Shown piece after piece: positions 38,801 to 43,280 of a stretch of DNA of 64,000 nucleotides (positions are counted from its first letter, which is position 1; each line of letters starts with the position of its first letter). Origin of the DNA: Agapetus fuscipes (lineage: Eukaryota; Arthropoda; Insecta; Trichoptera; Glossosomatidae). Location: assembly GCA_951799405.1 (NCBI GenBank), contig OX637336.1, positions 16,597,479 through 16,661,478 on the forward strand, given 5' to 3'. The position numbers and the translations under genes were made by a program. Under the pieces are notes generated by a model. It was not told the origin of the DNA and searched no databases. It saw only the letters and a list, made by a program, of their open reading frames with translations.

Positions 38801-41769
38801 TCAGAATCCTGGCTGTAGGGTCATAGTTAAGAAGACGGTAGGTAGCTGGTACCAAGAGGTCCTTTACTTTTTTATTGTATTCATTAGTATTCATGATTAC
38901 CGTGGAATTCCCTTTGTCTGCATTGAGAATAATGATGTCTTTGTCCTGGTTTAGACTCCTAATGGCAGCTTTTTCCTCTCTGTTGATGTTAGGTTTTGGA
39001 GGTTTCGCATACTGAAGAATTCGCGCTGTCTCTCGTCTCACCTCTTCAGCTGATTCTGTTGGTAGTTTGCGGATGCTAGCCTCTACGTTAGCAACAATAG
39101 AACACAGAACCAATGAGAGCCCAACGGACACAATACCCAATCAAGACGAAGTGATTCCGACGAGCACCAATCATGTTGCGGTGACGTCATCGCGGTCCAA
39201 TAACGACGTTGAAGACGCGCATGCGCTGTTAGGATACAATGGCGGCCCCCTCTTCCAGAACCATGACATAAACACAACAATAACCAACCCACAGGCCGTT
39301 GACAGTTCCGTGCTAAGGAAATCAGAACGCCTGAAAAAAAAATACGCTGAGGAGGCCCATCGCAGATAATGGGCGAAACGTCCGGAAAAAAGTGTAACAA
39401 AAAAGTGTAACAAACTTCCGATAGAACATGGCTACACAACCCGAGAAAAATTTTAAGATTGTGTCAAGTGCCGGCCGTGAAAGCCTTACCCCCGTATTCA
39501 CGATCAAAACTGGCACTTCCTTAAGGGCAAACCAGCGCTTAGATTGGGGAAATTCATTTCAAGAACAATACTTAAGGTAAAATTAGCGCTTAAGCGCTCC
39601 AAAAACTAGCACTCAGGTAAGTAAGGTCGACACGTATATTAACCAACGCTTAAGCGCTGTCAAAATATTCCGTCATATTTCATTGTTATCACATTTTTTG
39701 TTTGATTGTGAATTTACATGAAAAAATGAATTCTTACTATAAACATGATTTTTACAAGTGTATTAACATTGTTTTGACGAGTTCATTTACATTGCTTGAC
39801 CATCAGAATTGGGTTTGTTCTCCGGTATGGTCTAGGACCATACTGCAATGACAGATGAACTGTCAAAATATTCCGCCGCATTTCATCAGCACATTTTTTG
39901 TTTGGTTGTGAATTATTTACATAAAATAATGAATTCTTTCGATACAGTTGACTTCAACGAGAATAATAACATTGTTTTGTTCAAAAATAGTGTCCTAAGA
40001 AAATATATCAGAGACTGTAAAGACCCATTTACGTATTACGAAGAGGAAGAATTTAGAAGACGTTTTTGATTGAAAAAATGCGTCGTTCTGTATACAGTTT
40101 TGCCGTTGCTCATTGAGGGTTGCAAAGCCAACGATTTCTTCGATCTGTTATTTTATCTTCTATTACAGGTTTTTCTTTAATCAGAGCCACCAGCAGCTCC
40201 TTTTCCGCTGGAGAAAACAACATCTTTTTGGCGCTGAAATCGATCAAAACACTTTACATTGGATATTACATAAATGTATTTTTAAAAACTAATAGAAATT
40301 GTAAACAAACAAATTCGTACTTACGGTTTACTTAAAGTAGTAATTGCGTTATACGTACTTATTTGTTGTCAAGTTTTATGCAAAGTTGATATGACATTGA
40401 AATTTGAAAGAGGCGGCAATGATAAGAGTGAAGTACGCCGAATATCGGTCGGAAGGGACTGACCAATTACAGAGCTGGGTTTTTTCGAGAGCCAATGACA
40501 AACCCGTACGTCTCCTGGGGGTTGGGCACTACGCTGATTACTGCTTGAGTGTTCTTTGTGAAACAAAACGCTCCAGAATGTCGACCCTTGAGTAAGTGTA
40601 GCGCTTGAGTAAGGCACTTAAATCAGTTTTGATCGTGAATACGGGGGTTAATGTACAATTACTATTATTATCGGCTTTAGAATCAACAGATGAATTTTTC
40701 AACTCTCAGCTACTGCAAGATTGACACTTTTGTCCTCTTCATTGTCCATTGGATTCCAGGATCCATGTTATTGTTATTGAGAAAACATTCAGTAGGCAAA
40801 CTTTTGTGGATTTATGATAATTCAAATGATATTTTATTTAATGTGTAATTGTTCCAGGTGTAATAACATTGGAGAGCTGTGAGCCACAAACTGTCACCTT
40901 GGACGTTATGCCGCTCATAGCAGGACACCTGCCACTGCCGGCTGTCAGATTGTCCAAGTACATAGCTGCCAATATACAGACCCCCTCCAAAGGTATACAA
41001 TGTCATATCATTGAATATCACACTGTGTATAGGTCATGTTCAATCTGTGCTGAATTCAAGCAAGACTCATGTTGTCCAGAGATGTCCAAATTTAATCGCA
41101 TCGTTCCATTGTTACGGAAACTGCATTGCAGGGGCGTGCATCCCATTCAGGCACATGCGCCTAATAGGTGGAAAATATATGGTAATAAACAGGCAATATG
41201 TGGTAAAAAAACATGTAAGCATGATATTGAGATTTAAAATTCAAAGTGTAAGTTCGATTGGAGCCATCGTTAGCACTTGAGTCAATTTCAAATGAGTTTT
41301 TAAAGGAATGGGAGAAAATATTTATTCTGAAATGTATTTTCCTATACACTATGCACGGGCCTGGTAAAAAAAACATTTAAGCCTGATATTCAGATTGGAG
41401 CCATCGTTAGCCCTTGAGTCAATTTCAAATGAGTTTTTTTGAATTGGGAATGTTCCAGCTGTATTGTTACAAAAAATAAAATCAACATCTCACCTATTAC
41501 ATCCATTACCTCTTCTTGAGTCATTTGTGGCATTGCTTTTCTTATCATACAATGTATTTCAGCCTTCATTATTGAAAAATTTTGGTCAATTTTGTACTTT
41601 TAAATAAATTATGTTGTTTTCACCCATGCTTACAGATGGTAGGAAGCTTGATTCTTCAGTTTCCGGGCATCCTCGCTTAGAGCCGTTCAGTCCCGGGCAG
41701 GTGTACCACAGTGGAAAAGCAAAACAGTTACATGTTCTCGCCAGTGTCAACAGTGATCAGCAACATTAG
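8780..41769 (+). CDS. TRAPPC10: TRAPPC10 (TRAPPII subunit, Trs130 family), complete 18-exon gene
   Basis: Exons: 8780-8843, 10795-11012, 11802-11997, 13946-14139, 14828-15127, 16465-16665, 17855-18081, 18714-18896, 23879-24130, 24817-25056, 25744-26025, 26490-26691, 27086-27274, 28850-29080, 30115-30369, 31066-31147, 40858-40992, 41636-41769. They total 3585 nt, exactly 1194 codons plus TAG, and all phases agree; vertebrate TRAPPC10 is about 1260 residues. Conserved landmarks: KPIIT near the start, EWRRSYGR, DWLIILVE, EEHMREQRERRNEPTWDFCQ, QYDELDALF, YLFQRQSAMLLL, MYEVLADQTMWAVCGR and the C-terminal block GHLPLPAVRLSKY. By family knowledge it is a scaffold of TRAPPII at Golgi/endosomal membranes, supporting Rab11/Rab1-type exchange. 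A stop codon precedes the ATG in frame. Introns 8 and 16 (5.0 and 9.7 kb) are mostly transposons. Confidence 0.95.
9013..9325 (-). mobile_element. SINE-B with partial internal duplication
   Basis: Full copy 9013-9250 (tail at left, head at right), then a 74-bp second copy of its middle (9252-9325 repeats 9128-9200, ttttgcaactaagcaaagag). Confidence 0.82.
9400..9655 (+). mobile_element. (TTAGA)n LINE 3' tail
   Basis: tccttgacgtataggttgg to gcaacttagattatagatta, about 260 bp, in TRAPPC10 intron 1. Confidence 0.8.
9656..10267. other. TRAPPC10 intron 1, middle
   Basis: A 75-codon open frame at 9859-10086 resembles no family I know and has no splice logic; otherwise AT-rich sequence without features. 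Confidence 0.5.
10268..10700 (-). mobile_element. (TTAGA)n LINE 3' tail split by a MITE
   Basis: Minus copy; interrupted at 10508-10685 by the fold-back MITE and resuming with taagtcaaggaatt. Confidence 0.8.
10508..10685. mobile_element. 178-bp fold-back MITE inserted in a LINE tail
   Basis: Arms begin AGGCTGGTTTTAGTGTCGCG and end CGCGACACTAAAACCAGCC; both hold repeated GCGCTGAC motifs. It interrupts the standard LINE-tail sequence accaacc/taagtcaagg, with TA on each side, so the empty site is known from other copies in the window. TA-target superfamily likely. Confidence 0.85.
10795..11012 (+). CDS. TRAPPC10: TRAPPC10 exon 2
   Basis: Residues 22-94. Acceptor GTTGCAG; contains DWNLFCTLEAPLVAAIPQD, EWRRSYGRVFKAVFIEPTF, PIFHIFWTDCT; donor ACG|GTAAAC. 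Confidence 0.93.
11505..11700 (+). mobile_element. SINE-B, head missing
   Basis: tttcgctgggttgaaacttt through gcgctcaccaaataaatcat (intron 2). Confidence 0.78.
11802..11997 (+). CDS. TRAPPC10: TRAPPC10 exon 3
   Basis: Residues 95-159: DVETYKSTTRDDIDAWFKIL, ITDWLIILVETYD, LLPRTTVLDKIRSDFASKHG; donor T|GTGAGT, phase 1. Confidence 0.95.
12060..12250 (-). pseudogene. CR1/L2-like LINE C-terminal fragment
   Basis: On minus: FGDRALRGAGPVEGNRLPPG, VKNSKSVGVFRSALKTHLFK. Same family as 56985-57440, including the 3' end shared with SINE-B. Confidence 0.75.
12539..12645 (-). pseudogene. LINE RT fragment
   Basis: On minus: QNMWCWRRMLRVPWTSRCAN, ESIRRELRLDG, matching the RRMLR-W...N-S-L-E block of LINE RT C-termini. 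Confidence 0.6.
12650..12825 (+). pseudogene. LINE 3' coding end
   Basis: KEWNIQSECERRKCMKKVMD and KDRKKWRQICRGSGHP then stop; related to the (TTAGA)n LINE end and to 49010 and 29105. Confidence 0.6.
12899..13749. mobile_element. Non-autonomous hAT element, 8-bp target duplication
   Basis: Left end CAGGGGTCGGCAACC, right end GGTTGCCGACCCATG, flanked on both sides by CCCTACAC (12891-12898 and 13750-13757). Ends and 8-bp duplication are typical of hAT. No transposase remains. It holds GGGCCGC-rich subterminal sequence, a poly-C run near 13015 and a nested minus-strand LINE tail. It split a LINE fragment. Confidence 0.9.
13048..13310 (-). mobile_element. (TTAGA)n LINE 3' tail nested in hAT element
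   Basis: Minus copy starting aatctaatctaatctaagct and ending caacctataagtcaaggaac, inside the 12899-13749 hAT derivative. Confidence 0.8.
13946..14139 (+). CDS. TRAPPC10: TRAPPC10 exon 4
   Basis: Residues 160-224: ISVINPIKSESRSAESWRG, RFEEHMREQRERRNEPTWDF, CQYFLLQ; acceptor TTTCCAG, donor CAG|GTATGC. Confidence 0.95.
14378..14625 (-). mobile_element. SINE-A (intron 4), internally shortened
   Basis: Head at the right (gagctatcgaccggaccgg, repeated accgg), box B-like complement gggattcgaaccc, tail at the left tgtaacttcttgctgtgttc. About 60 bp of body are missing. Confidence 0.83.
14828..15127 (+). CDS. TRAPPC10: TRAPPC10 exon 5
   Basis: Residues 225-324: EQLAFVFEMLGLYDEALVQY, DELDALFTQFLLN, RSYLFQRQSAMLLLTSKPWE. 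300 nt, phase 0 at both ends. Confidence 0.96.
15245..15450 (+). mobile_element. LINE 3' end fragment (intron 5)
   Basis: tttagcttgggattgaagac and gcttatttcggagatgtcac match the end of the 12830-13870 fragment. Confidence 0.6.
15450..15683 (-). mobile_element. SINE-B (intron 5)
   Basis: gcagaggtgtacgagcttgg at the left to gagctacggaccggt at the right; the last 30 bp of the tail are missing. Confidence 0.82.
15690..16228. other. TRAPPC10 intron 5, 3' part
   Basis: AT-rich, nothing recognised. Confidence 0.5.
16229..16432 (+). mobile_element. SINE-B close to exon 6 acceptor
   Basis: accggcccgtagtcttgtgt to gggtcttgcttgagaattta; the tail is lost and the copy ends 32 bp before exon 6. Confidence 0.82.
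16465..16665 (+). CDS. TRAPPC10: TRAPPC10 exon 6
   Basis: Residues 325-391: IASRCLCVVRNTSKELRLLE and CWALLTCLEVLWVCKRALHL. 201 nt, phase 0. Strongly GC-rich. A SINE-B copy ends only about 30 bp before the acceptor. Confidence 0.94.
16790..17105 (+). repeat. Dispersed ~310-bp repeat, copy 1 (intron 6)
   Basis: Aligns with 19330-19640 along its whole length: CTGAATATTCTGG, TAATTGATTGAC, TATTCAAGAACAAAAATCAC, ACCCGCAGTTGAAGGGT. No coding potential or terminal repeats seen; unclassified. Confidence 0.8.
17141..17328. mobile_element. 188-bp MITE with 45-bp inverted ends (intron 6)
   Basis: Left arm GCGCTATTCTGCTAAATTC...TAAGGCGAGGAGCTGG and right arm its near-complement ending GAATTTAGCAGAATAGCGC. 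No coding sequence. Target duplication not obvious. Confidence 0.82.
17497..17733 (+). mobile_element. (TTAGA)n LINE 3' tail (intron 6)
   Basis: ttgacttataggttggtata to tttagattatagat; typical truncated tail. Confidence 0.78.
17855..18081 (+). CDS. TRAPPC10: TRAPPC10 exon 7
   Basis: Residues 392-466: LVELGKLCGLLPGTPPPSSS and LELAELAMGTYKHIGRL; donor AAG|GTGATA, phase 2. A truncated LINE begins about 24 bp after the donor. Confidence 0.93.
18105..18592 (+). mobile_element. 5'-truncated (TTAGA)n LINE filling intron 7
   Basis: Starts in the C-terminal coding end (atatccagagtcataataaa), has the full 3' UTR and ends cttagattagattagatta. It makes up most of the 632-bp intron between exons 7 and 8. 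Confidence 0.88.
18714..18896 (+). CDS. TRAPPC10: TRAPPC10 exon 8
   Basis: Residues 467-527: CARMIGRDLASFYCELGEPG, SYEEQGWRELAAQTRMELVA, CYLKMDDHDK. The donor is the AA|GTAATG form, keeping phase 2 into exon 9. Its 3' 146 nt and donor are duplicated twice just downstream. Confidence 0.92.
18751..19119 (+). repeat. Tandem duplication of TRAPPC10 exon 8 3' end with donor (two decayed copies)
   Basis: Period 163-164 bp. The unit starts at TACTGCGAG (18751 in the exon; copies at 18915 and 19078) and includes 146 nt of exon, the donor and about 18 bp of intron (taatgcacattattatc). Copy 1 keeps the whole exon part but carries two stops in the TRAPPC10 frame (CAG to TAG, TGG to TAG). Copy 2 stops after about 40 bp. 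Neither has a clear polypyrimidine tract and AG in front, so both are probably unspliced relics. Confidence 0.93.
19330..19640 (+). repeat. Dispersed ~310-bp repeat, copy 2 (intron 8)
   Basis: Same orientation as the intron 6 copy at 16790-17105, with scattered substitutions. It ends about 20 bp before the intron 8 transposon, which may have inserted beside or at its edge. Confidence 0.8.
20519..20561. repeat. Near-perfect 42-bp palindrome inside the intron 8 transposon
   Basis: Arms TTTCTTGTAAGTATATTTTT and their complement meet at a central TGA, forming an uninterrupted hairpin. It lies in the non-coding left part of the element. Confidence 0.85.
20730..22233 (-). pseudogene. Transposase-like gene (DUF7869-type), frameshifted
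   Basis: Starts MASGNDKKGKNKRKRSKDSD (22233) and continues with PAVPSHYCRRDSSKLYLP. A one-base slip in an A8 run near 21885 moves to the frame with LSCLYTLYKLDLTTKGMD and a CxxC pair (KCAKCLRF). An in-frame TAA lies near 21446, then LLYSDSCPGQNKNRTVFAT and LPGHTYMPVDSMHSVIEG. Another frame break near 21086 precedes the C-terminus to about 20730. The SDSCxGQNKN...GHTxMxxDSMHxxIE signature belongs to a large transposon-derived arthropod family; the DUF7869 name is from memory and the catalytic role is inferred. Confidence 0.7.
22480..22812 (+). mobile_element. SINE-A nested in the intron 8 transposon
   Basis: Box A-like tagctcaggtggtagagtg, box B gggttcgaatccc, end tggcactatatgtgtagctt. Full length. 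Confidence 0.87.
22897..22998. mobile_element. 102-bp fold-back MITE
   Basis: Starts TACCCAAGTAACC and ends GGTTACTTGGGTA, with the middle also self-complementary (AAAAAGGTTACAAAAAGG against its complement). Almost the entire length is one hairpin. TA ends hint at Tc1/mariner-type insertion. Nested in the intron 8 transposon. Confidence 0.8.
23879..24130 (+). CDS. TRAPPC10: TRAPPC10 exon 9
   Basis: Residues 528-611: YTKLSATIACTLELEVLVRN, FYFDEMMKSLRQKLAAG, RIRVCVCVESNFP. The acceptor lies 45 bp from the right end of the intron 8 transposon. Confidence 0.92.
24200..24370 (-). pseudogene. LINE C-terminal fragment (intron 9)
   Basis: On minus: NQLLHHVRDRGPWEVPKYT and CTKRPWSDYITKRRYK, with the tail TATAGCGCCGTTTGGTG seen on plus. 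The tail is shared with 29695 and 49395-49700. Confidence 0.5.
24404..24645 (-). mobile_element. SINE-B (intron 9)
   Basis: tttaataagcgctgttttag at the left to tagaacccacggctttcatt at the right; head end truncated. Confidence 0.82.
24817..25056 (+). CDS. TRAPPC10: TRAPPC10 exon 10
   Basis: Residues 612-691. Low-complexity, Ser/Asn/Lys-rich (SQLNGPGSGNPAAASPNKK, SASQSNSATG), a linker that aligns poorly across species. Donor TTA|GTGAGT. The last 98 nt are also present in inverted copy near 59500-59598. Confidence 0.88.
25324..25640 (-). mobile_element. SINE-A (intron 10)
   Basis: Full length, head at the right (gagctatcgacc). Has private bases (acttaagttgaagtgg, gtcgtatgtggcgag) also seen in the inverted copy near 59000-59260. 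Confidence 0.85.
25744..26025 (+). CDS. TRAPPC10: TRAPPC10 exon 11
   Basis: Residues 692-785: YCRLDDLKPKNQLLCPLSMT, KARLKRSDSGRYRKQSGAQR, KPGINDVLLEAVASQAGTFR, the last corresponding to the conserved PG-G-Y/FxLRQL stretch completed by exon 12. Confidence 0.94.
26112..26368 (+). mobile_element. SINE-B (intron 11)
   Basis: Near full length: ggtctgtagtctagtggtta, box B-like gggtttgattctc, tail gcactcaccaaataaagcat. Confidence 0.85.
26490..26691 (+). CDS. TRAPPC10: TRAPPC10 exon 12
   Basis: Residues 786-853: LGQISLVIEDKLEYLSSALG, CRLCYEVVTQG, GIQHPMELVVTSGSTNIAE. Acceptor TTTTAG, donor GAG|GTAAAT. Confidence 0.94.
26745..26830 (+). mobile_element. Possible pogo-like element end (intron 12)
   Basis: TACAGTAGAGCCTCGTTATT followed by ccgaaccccttaaaacacag resembles pogo/Tigger ends; no matching second end was found. 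Confidence 0.35.
26985..27030 (-). mobile_element. LINE tail fragment
   Basis: ttgggcgccgtttagtggct and ccaccccaagggcgcccac, complement of the 3' end at 49655-49695. Confidence 0.55.
27086..27274 (+). CDS. TRAPPC10: TRAPPC10 exon 13
   Basis: Residues 854-916: NCRIQLKTSLGMSAQLSDHM and FSRTVVPLTVIATLPPKKDD. 189 nt, phase 0. Confidence 0.93.
27322..28219. mobile_element. MITE in intron 13 split by LINE insertion
   Basis: Left part actaaagtccttaggcgcga and aaaaggacgcacttatgtca; right end atgctaacactgaaaatacc. The LINE copy 27433-28180 lies between. Confidence 0.7.
27433..28180 (-). mobile_element. 5'-truncated copy of the (TTAGA)n LINE in intron 13
   Basis: On minus, MDFLRSTIGKKRSDRVRNDF through GRGRPRKVWMDQIS (28172-27813), then the 3' UTR ending in aatctaatct at 27433. 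Here the C-terminal frame is intact where the 50166 copy is shifted. It inserted within a MITE. Confidence 0.88.
28850..29080 (+). CDS. TRAPPC10: TRAPPC10 exon 14
   Basis: Residues 917-993: VTIQCPWIENAVIVHLDFTC (the conserved CPW block) and KLETDCKVTLVDLNPKGNRE. 231 nt, phase 0. Confidence 0.94.
29105..29235 (-). mobile_element. LINE 3' coding end fragment (intron 14)
   Basis: On minus, the RNCMKNVMDMNELIG and GGNSAKALVEL frame, related to 12650 and 49010. Confidence 0.5.
29435..29685 (+). mobile_element. (TTAGA)n LINE 3' tail (intron 14)
   Basis: cttgacttataggttggtat to gcaacttagattatagatta. Confidence 0.8.
29695..29940 (-). pseudogene. CR1/L2-like LINE C-terminal fragment (intron 14)
   Basis: On minus: FGDRAFTIAGPSTWKQLPPE and KRGIKTHFFT, then a tail with GCGCCGTTTCGTG on plus. 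Confidence 0.7.
30115..30369 (+). CDS. TRAPPC10: TRAPPC10 exon 15
   Basis: Residues 994-1078: TLGTPGTTVSFMWEVQMSPL, VSLSCVCRSGHSSCLYRCPH, FCRASQMCYLQLSVQK. 255 nt, phase 0. Confidence 0.94.
30370..31065. other. TRAPPC10 intron 15
   Basis: 696-bp intron; no repeat family recognised. Confidence 0.55.
31066..31147 (+). CDS. TRAPPC10: TRAPPC10 exon 16
   Basis: Residues 1079-1105: VNNTDHNSLMYEVLADQTMW and AVCGRTA. Donor G|GTTACA, phase 1, opening the 9.7-kb transposon-filled intron. Confidence 0.94.
31473..31745 (+). mobile_element. SINE-B (intron 16)
   Basis: Full length: ccagcccgtagtctagtggt to gcgctcaccaaataaatcgg; the Penelope element lies immediately after. Confidence 0.85.
31759..32123 (-). 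repeat. Penelope terminal repeat, left copy
   Basis: 365 bp, inverted counterpart of 39103-39467. It contains the C-terminal coding end of the Penelope gene (GGPLFQNHDINTTITNPQAV) and about 100 bp after the stop. Confidence 0.9.
32389..32590 (+). repeat. DIRS copy 1 left inverted terminal repeat
   Basis: Complementary to 37344-37535. Contains GATGTCTGGAGTCCATATTA and GGTCGCTTTTTCCCCATTTC. Confidence 0.88.
32859..33986 (+). pseudogene. DIRS gag-like region, frameshifted
   Basis: Starts MSCDNNKGQPLDEISQDSGD (32859) and runs to 33128 with a basic stretch PPRRQKRLRVVLDPR. It shifts to the frame holding EEPAHPKAKSNRVEALQRLQ, shifts again near 33380 to the frame with QKEEFQSGLQTLVNWGARS, and ends in a basic tail (RRRHPRK) at 33986. 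This is the expected position and character of DIRS ORF1; the protein itself is poorly conserved. Confidence 0.65.
34012..34919 (+). pseudogene. DIRS reverse transcriptase, frameshifted
   Basis: The N-terminal part is in one frame (SSPSFLSKMFLTPKSDRSSR, MIFNLKSLNFFLDPVPFKL). After a shift near 34350 the palm follows: NWLSKIDLSQAFFHLPSAQK, LPFGLSSAPRMFATLTNWVA and the catalytic YLDD in IRTIVYLDDFLLASQ, then LEYLGIVWDT. The frame stops at TAG 34917 inside the first unit of a tandem triplication. Confidence 0.88.
34771..35328 (+). repeat. 186-bp tandem triplication at the DIRS RT/RNase H boundary
   Basis: Units start at 34771, 34957 and 35143 (TTTCTTACCGGAAGCAAGA). The period of 186 is a multiple of three. 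Units differ at only a few bases (for example AGGCATTG or AAACATTG). Absent from DIRS copy 2 in this window. Confidence 0.93.
35293..37171 (+). CDS. DIRS RNase H and tyrosine recombinase, one in-frame TAG
   Basis: RNase H: HFLTTDASDLAWGATL, EILVQSDNTTVVAYI and GRYGDADHLSR supply three acidic residues. A TAG at 35513 interrupts the frame just before HSNRKELFAVFATLQ; after it the frame is open for about 550 codons. The tyrosine recombinase occupies the C-terminal half: GRRVHDLTLL (first Arg), GSTRSAVAS (second Arg block) and NTFRKYYQKE (Tyr nucleophile). Ends PEDLSLFQPVNIK. The same TAG is in copy 2. Confidence 0.88.
37190..37575 (+). repeat. DIRS copy 1 internal complementary region and right inverted terminal repeat
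   Basis: 37200-37315 holds the complement of the left end (CATCTCTCAGAACACATAAT) followed directly by the complement of the right end (GGGGAGTTTTACCTACC), which defines both ends of the element. 37344-37575 is the right inverted repeat, ending TAAAACTCCCC. Confidence 0.88.
39103..39467 (+). repeat. Penelope terminal repeat, right inverted copy
   Basis: 365 bp, nearly identical to the complement of the left copy, so it carries a plus-strand open fragment (39103-39369) of the same C-terminal protein end. Confidence 0.9.
39848..40069 (+). pseudogene. Harbinger transposase N-terminal remnant
   Basis: 73 codons ending DPFTYYEEEEFRRRF, which matches the N-terminal motif (DPF...EFRRRF) of Harbinger transposases; the DDE catalytic part is absent, consistent with an internal deletion. 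Confidence 0.6.
40110..40223 (-). pseudogene. Harbinger Myb/SANT-like accessory protein remnant
   Basis: MLFSPAEKELLVALIKEKPV then IEDKITDRRNRW, the start of a Myb/SANT-like DNA-binding domain as found in the second Harbinger protein, followed by a stop. Only the first helices remain. Copy 2 has an extra upstream Met. Confidence 0.55.
40858..40992 (+). CDS. TRAPPC10: TRAPPC10 exon 17
   Basis: Residues 1106-1150: GVITLESCEPQTVTLDVMPL and AGHLPLPAVRLSKYIAANIQ. Acceptor GTTCCAG, donor G|GTATAC. Confidence 0.95.
41208..41446 (+). repeat. Duplicated ~100-bp sequence in intron 17
   Basis: gattggagccatcgttagca and gagtcaatttcaaatgagtt occur at 41257-41300 and again at 41393-41436, with related sequence before each (aaaaaacatgtaagc, aaaaaaacatttaagc). 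Confidence 0.8.
41636..41769 (+). CDS. TRAPPC10: TRAPPC10 exon 18 (stop codon)
   Basis: Residues 1151-1194: DGRKLDSSVSGHPRLEPFSP, GQVYHSGKAKQLHVLASVNS, ending QQH and TAG at 41767. GQVY-S...LHVLAS fits the conserved C-terminal strand of the family. Confidence 0.93.
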
Positions 41770-41927
41770 CTCAAACATGACAACACTGCAAATAATTAAC
41801 AGTAAAAAAATCATTAGTAATCCAATCACAGTCACAGATTGGATATCTTCTCCAAAGTGCTGTGACCAAGTGGTCTCAGTGGATGGACCCTGCAGAATCA
41901 TTTAAAATATAAAATCATTTCATTTTC

Positions 41928-42076
41928 CAAATACGCTCTTTGCTAAGACTTGTCACCAAGAACTATTCAGCCATAGAGCCACTGGGTTTTGCTCGAGAAT
42001 CGGTGCTTACCAAGCTCGCAGAAGGCTTTTGGGGTGTGATTCATGCATAAGCGGTGCTTCACAAATAAACCATTCT
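41928..42076 (+). mobile_element. SINE-B, diverged 3' half, after TRAPPC10
   Basis: acgctctttgctaagacttg to tgcttcacaaataaaccatt. The aataaa in its tail, 295 bp after the stop codon, could serve TRAPPC10 as a polyadenylation signal (inference). Confidence 0.7.
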
Positions 42077-42079
42077 AAG

Positions 42080-42864
42080 TATTTTCGGGTTTGATGGTTT
42101 ACACAGTCAAAGTCTATTCTATACAAATTTTTAATTCATTGAAAAAACTAATTAATAATTTGAATGAAAGCATTCTAATTCATCATGTTACTTTTGCTGG
42201 TTCAAGCCCTTATGCTGATTGGAAAATAGCATTTCTTGAATGCTGAAAAGTGGTCTTAAAGATGTTATAAATTCGTGACATAAAAGTTGTATTGAATCAA
42301 AATGAAAAATCTTGGATTTAAAAAAAAAGAGATTTATGTATGAGAGTCATCCCTTTTCTGAGTTTCCATACATGTACTTACCTCATCTTTTCTAAAAATT
42401 CCTACATTGCTGCCTATTGTAATGTTATTCATATTATACATATAACTGTCATCATATTTATAACCGAATAGGAAGAAAAATGTGAAGAGTTATGAATAGG
42501 TAGTCATAAAAAACAGACAAAATTACTATAATCCACTACGAAGTAGGAGTAGGTTATACACTTAGCTTCCAAATTTGAATGAAGAAGTGGTGTGTGCGTG
42601 TTGCCACTCTAAAATATTCCAAAAGTAAAAAATAAGAAAGTTTATTTTTGTACCTAACATCGACATGTTATCTATTTTGTATAGAATTAAGAATATATCT
42701 GCGTGTATGTATGATTTCTTTAATGTTTTTTTTTTGTGTTGGTAGCTAGCGGTCCAATGGTATAAAAATGATAGATGAAAATATCATGTGGCATTTCTTA
42801 GTCATTTTATTATACCAGTGATAAACAACTGTTTATGATACTATCAAGTCAAATATAAAAAATG
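42080..42864. other. Region after TRAPPC10
   Basis: AT-rich; may include 3' UTR or intergenic sequence. No gene recognised. Confidence 0.5.
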
Positions 42865-42954
42865 GTCTAAGGCAGTGGTTCCCAAACTTTTAATTTCGCG
42901 TACCACTCACGAAATTATAAACCAGTGGCGTACCACTGAAGTGTAACGCAAAAA

Positions 42955-43095
42955 AAAACGCAACTAAGCTACACACATAGTGTAACTTCTAGCCGCGTTA
43001 TCCCCGAAAGGGTTGCATGTGGCGAGTGAACCTATTTATTTTTACAGGTAAGAGGGCTGGCCTTACGCCAAACACTTTAGTTAAAGTGAGGGTTT
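42955..43095 (-). mobile_element. SINE-A fragment nested in hAT transposon
   Basis: gcaactaagctacacacata to aacactttagttaaagtg; 3' half only. Confidence 0.75.
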
Positions 43096-43280
43096 CAAAA
43101 AGGTAATAAAATAAAAACTGCAACAAGTCTTAATAACAACATTGCGTTTATTTATTAATAATACAATAATAATAATAATTGGCCATTTTTATACAGCGCC
43201 GTTTAGTGGCACCCCAAAGGCCCTACTCTTAGTGCGAAAAATGATGCTGCATCTTCGAGACAAGAGAGGAAATATTTGGC

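Larger units (their letters stand above)
31857..39140 (-). pseudogene. Penelope RT plus GIY-YIG gene, disrupted
   Basis: 5' part 39140-about 37576 (over 520 codons, open): RLYGLPKIHKTGTPLRPIIS, SFDIVSLFTNVPV, GVPMGSPLSPPVANLFMENF, the catalytic YVDD in WFRYVDDTFVIWP, IPFLDVLV, then the start of the GIY-YIG endonuclease, VYKIPCSCGKVYIGTTLRSV. The DIRS insertion falls in this domain. The remainder resumes at about 32378 with CRLGQVEKSAVAEHALQDGH and ends at 31857 with SERLKKKYAEEAHRR. Apart from the insertion the frame looks intact, so the copy was young when hit. Confidence 0.9.
31759..39467 (-). mobile_element. Penelope-like element with inverted terminal copies, split by a DIRS insertion
   Basis: A 365-bp sequence at 31759-32123 is repeated in inverted orientation at 39103-39467 (outer ends TTGACACAATCTTAAAATTT). 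Between them lies a Penelope RT-endonuclease gene on minus, interrupted at about 32380/37575 by a DIRS element. Inverted or partial flanking copies (pseudo-LTRs) are a known Penelope feature. It sits in TRAPPC10 intron 16, just after a SINE-B tail. Confidence 0.9.
39489..40647. mobile_element. 1159-bp PIF/Harbinger derivative, copy 1, TTA target duplication
   Basis: Inverted ends CCCCCGTATTCACGATCAAA, flanked by TTA on each side (39486-39488, 40648-40650), the Harbinger signature. Subterminal AGCGCTTAAGCGCT motifs recur near both ends. It carries remnants of both Harbinger genes (below). Lies beside the Penelope element in TRAPPC10 intron 16. Same length as copy 2. Confidence 0.9.
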
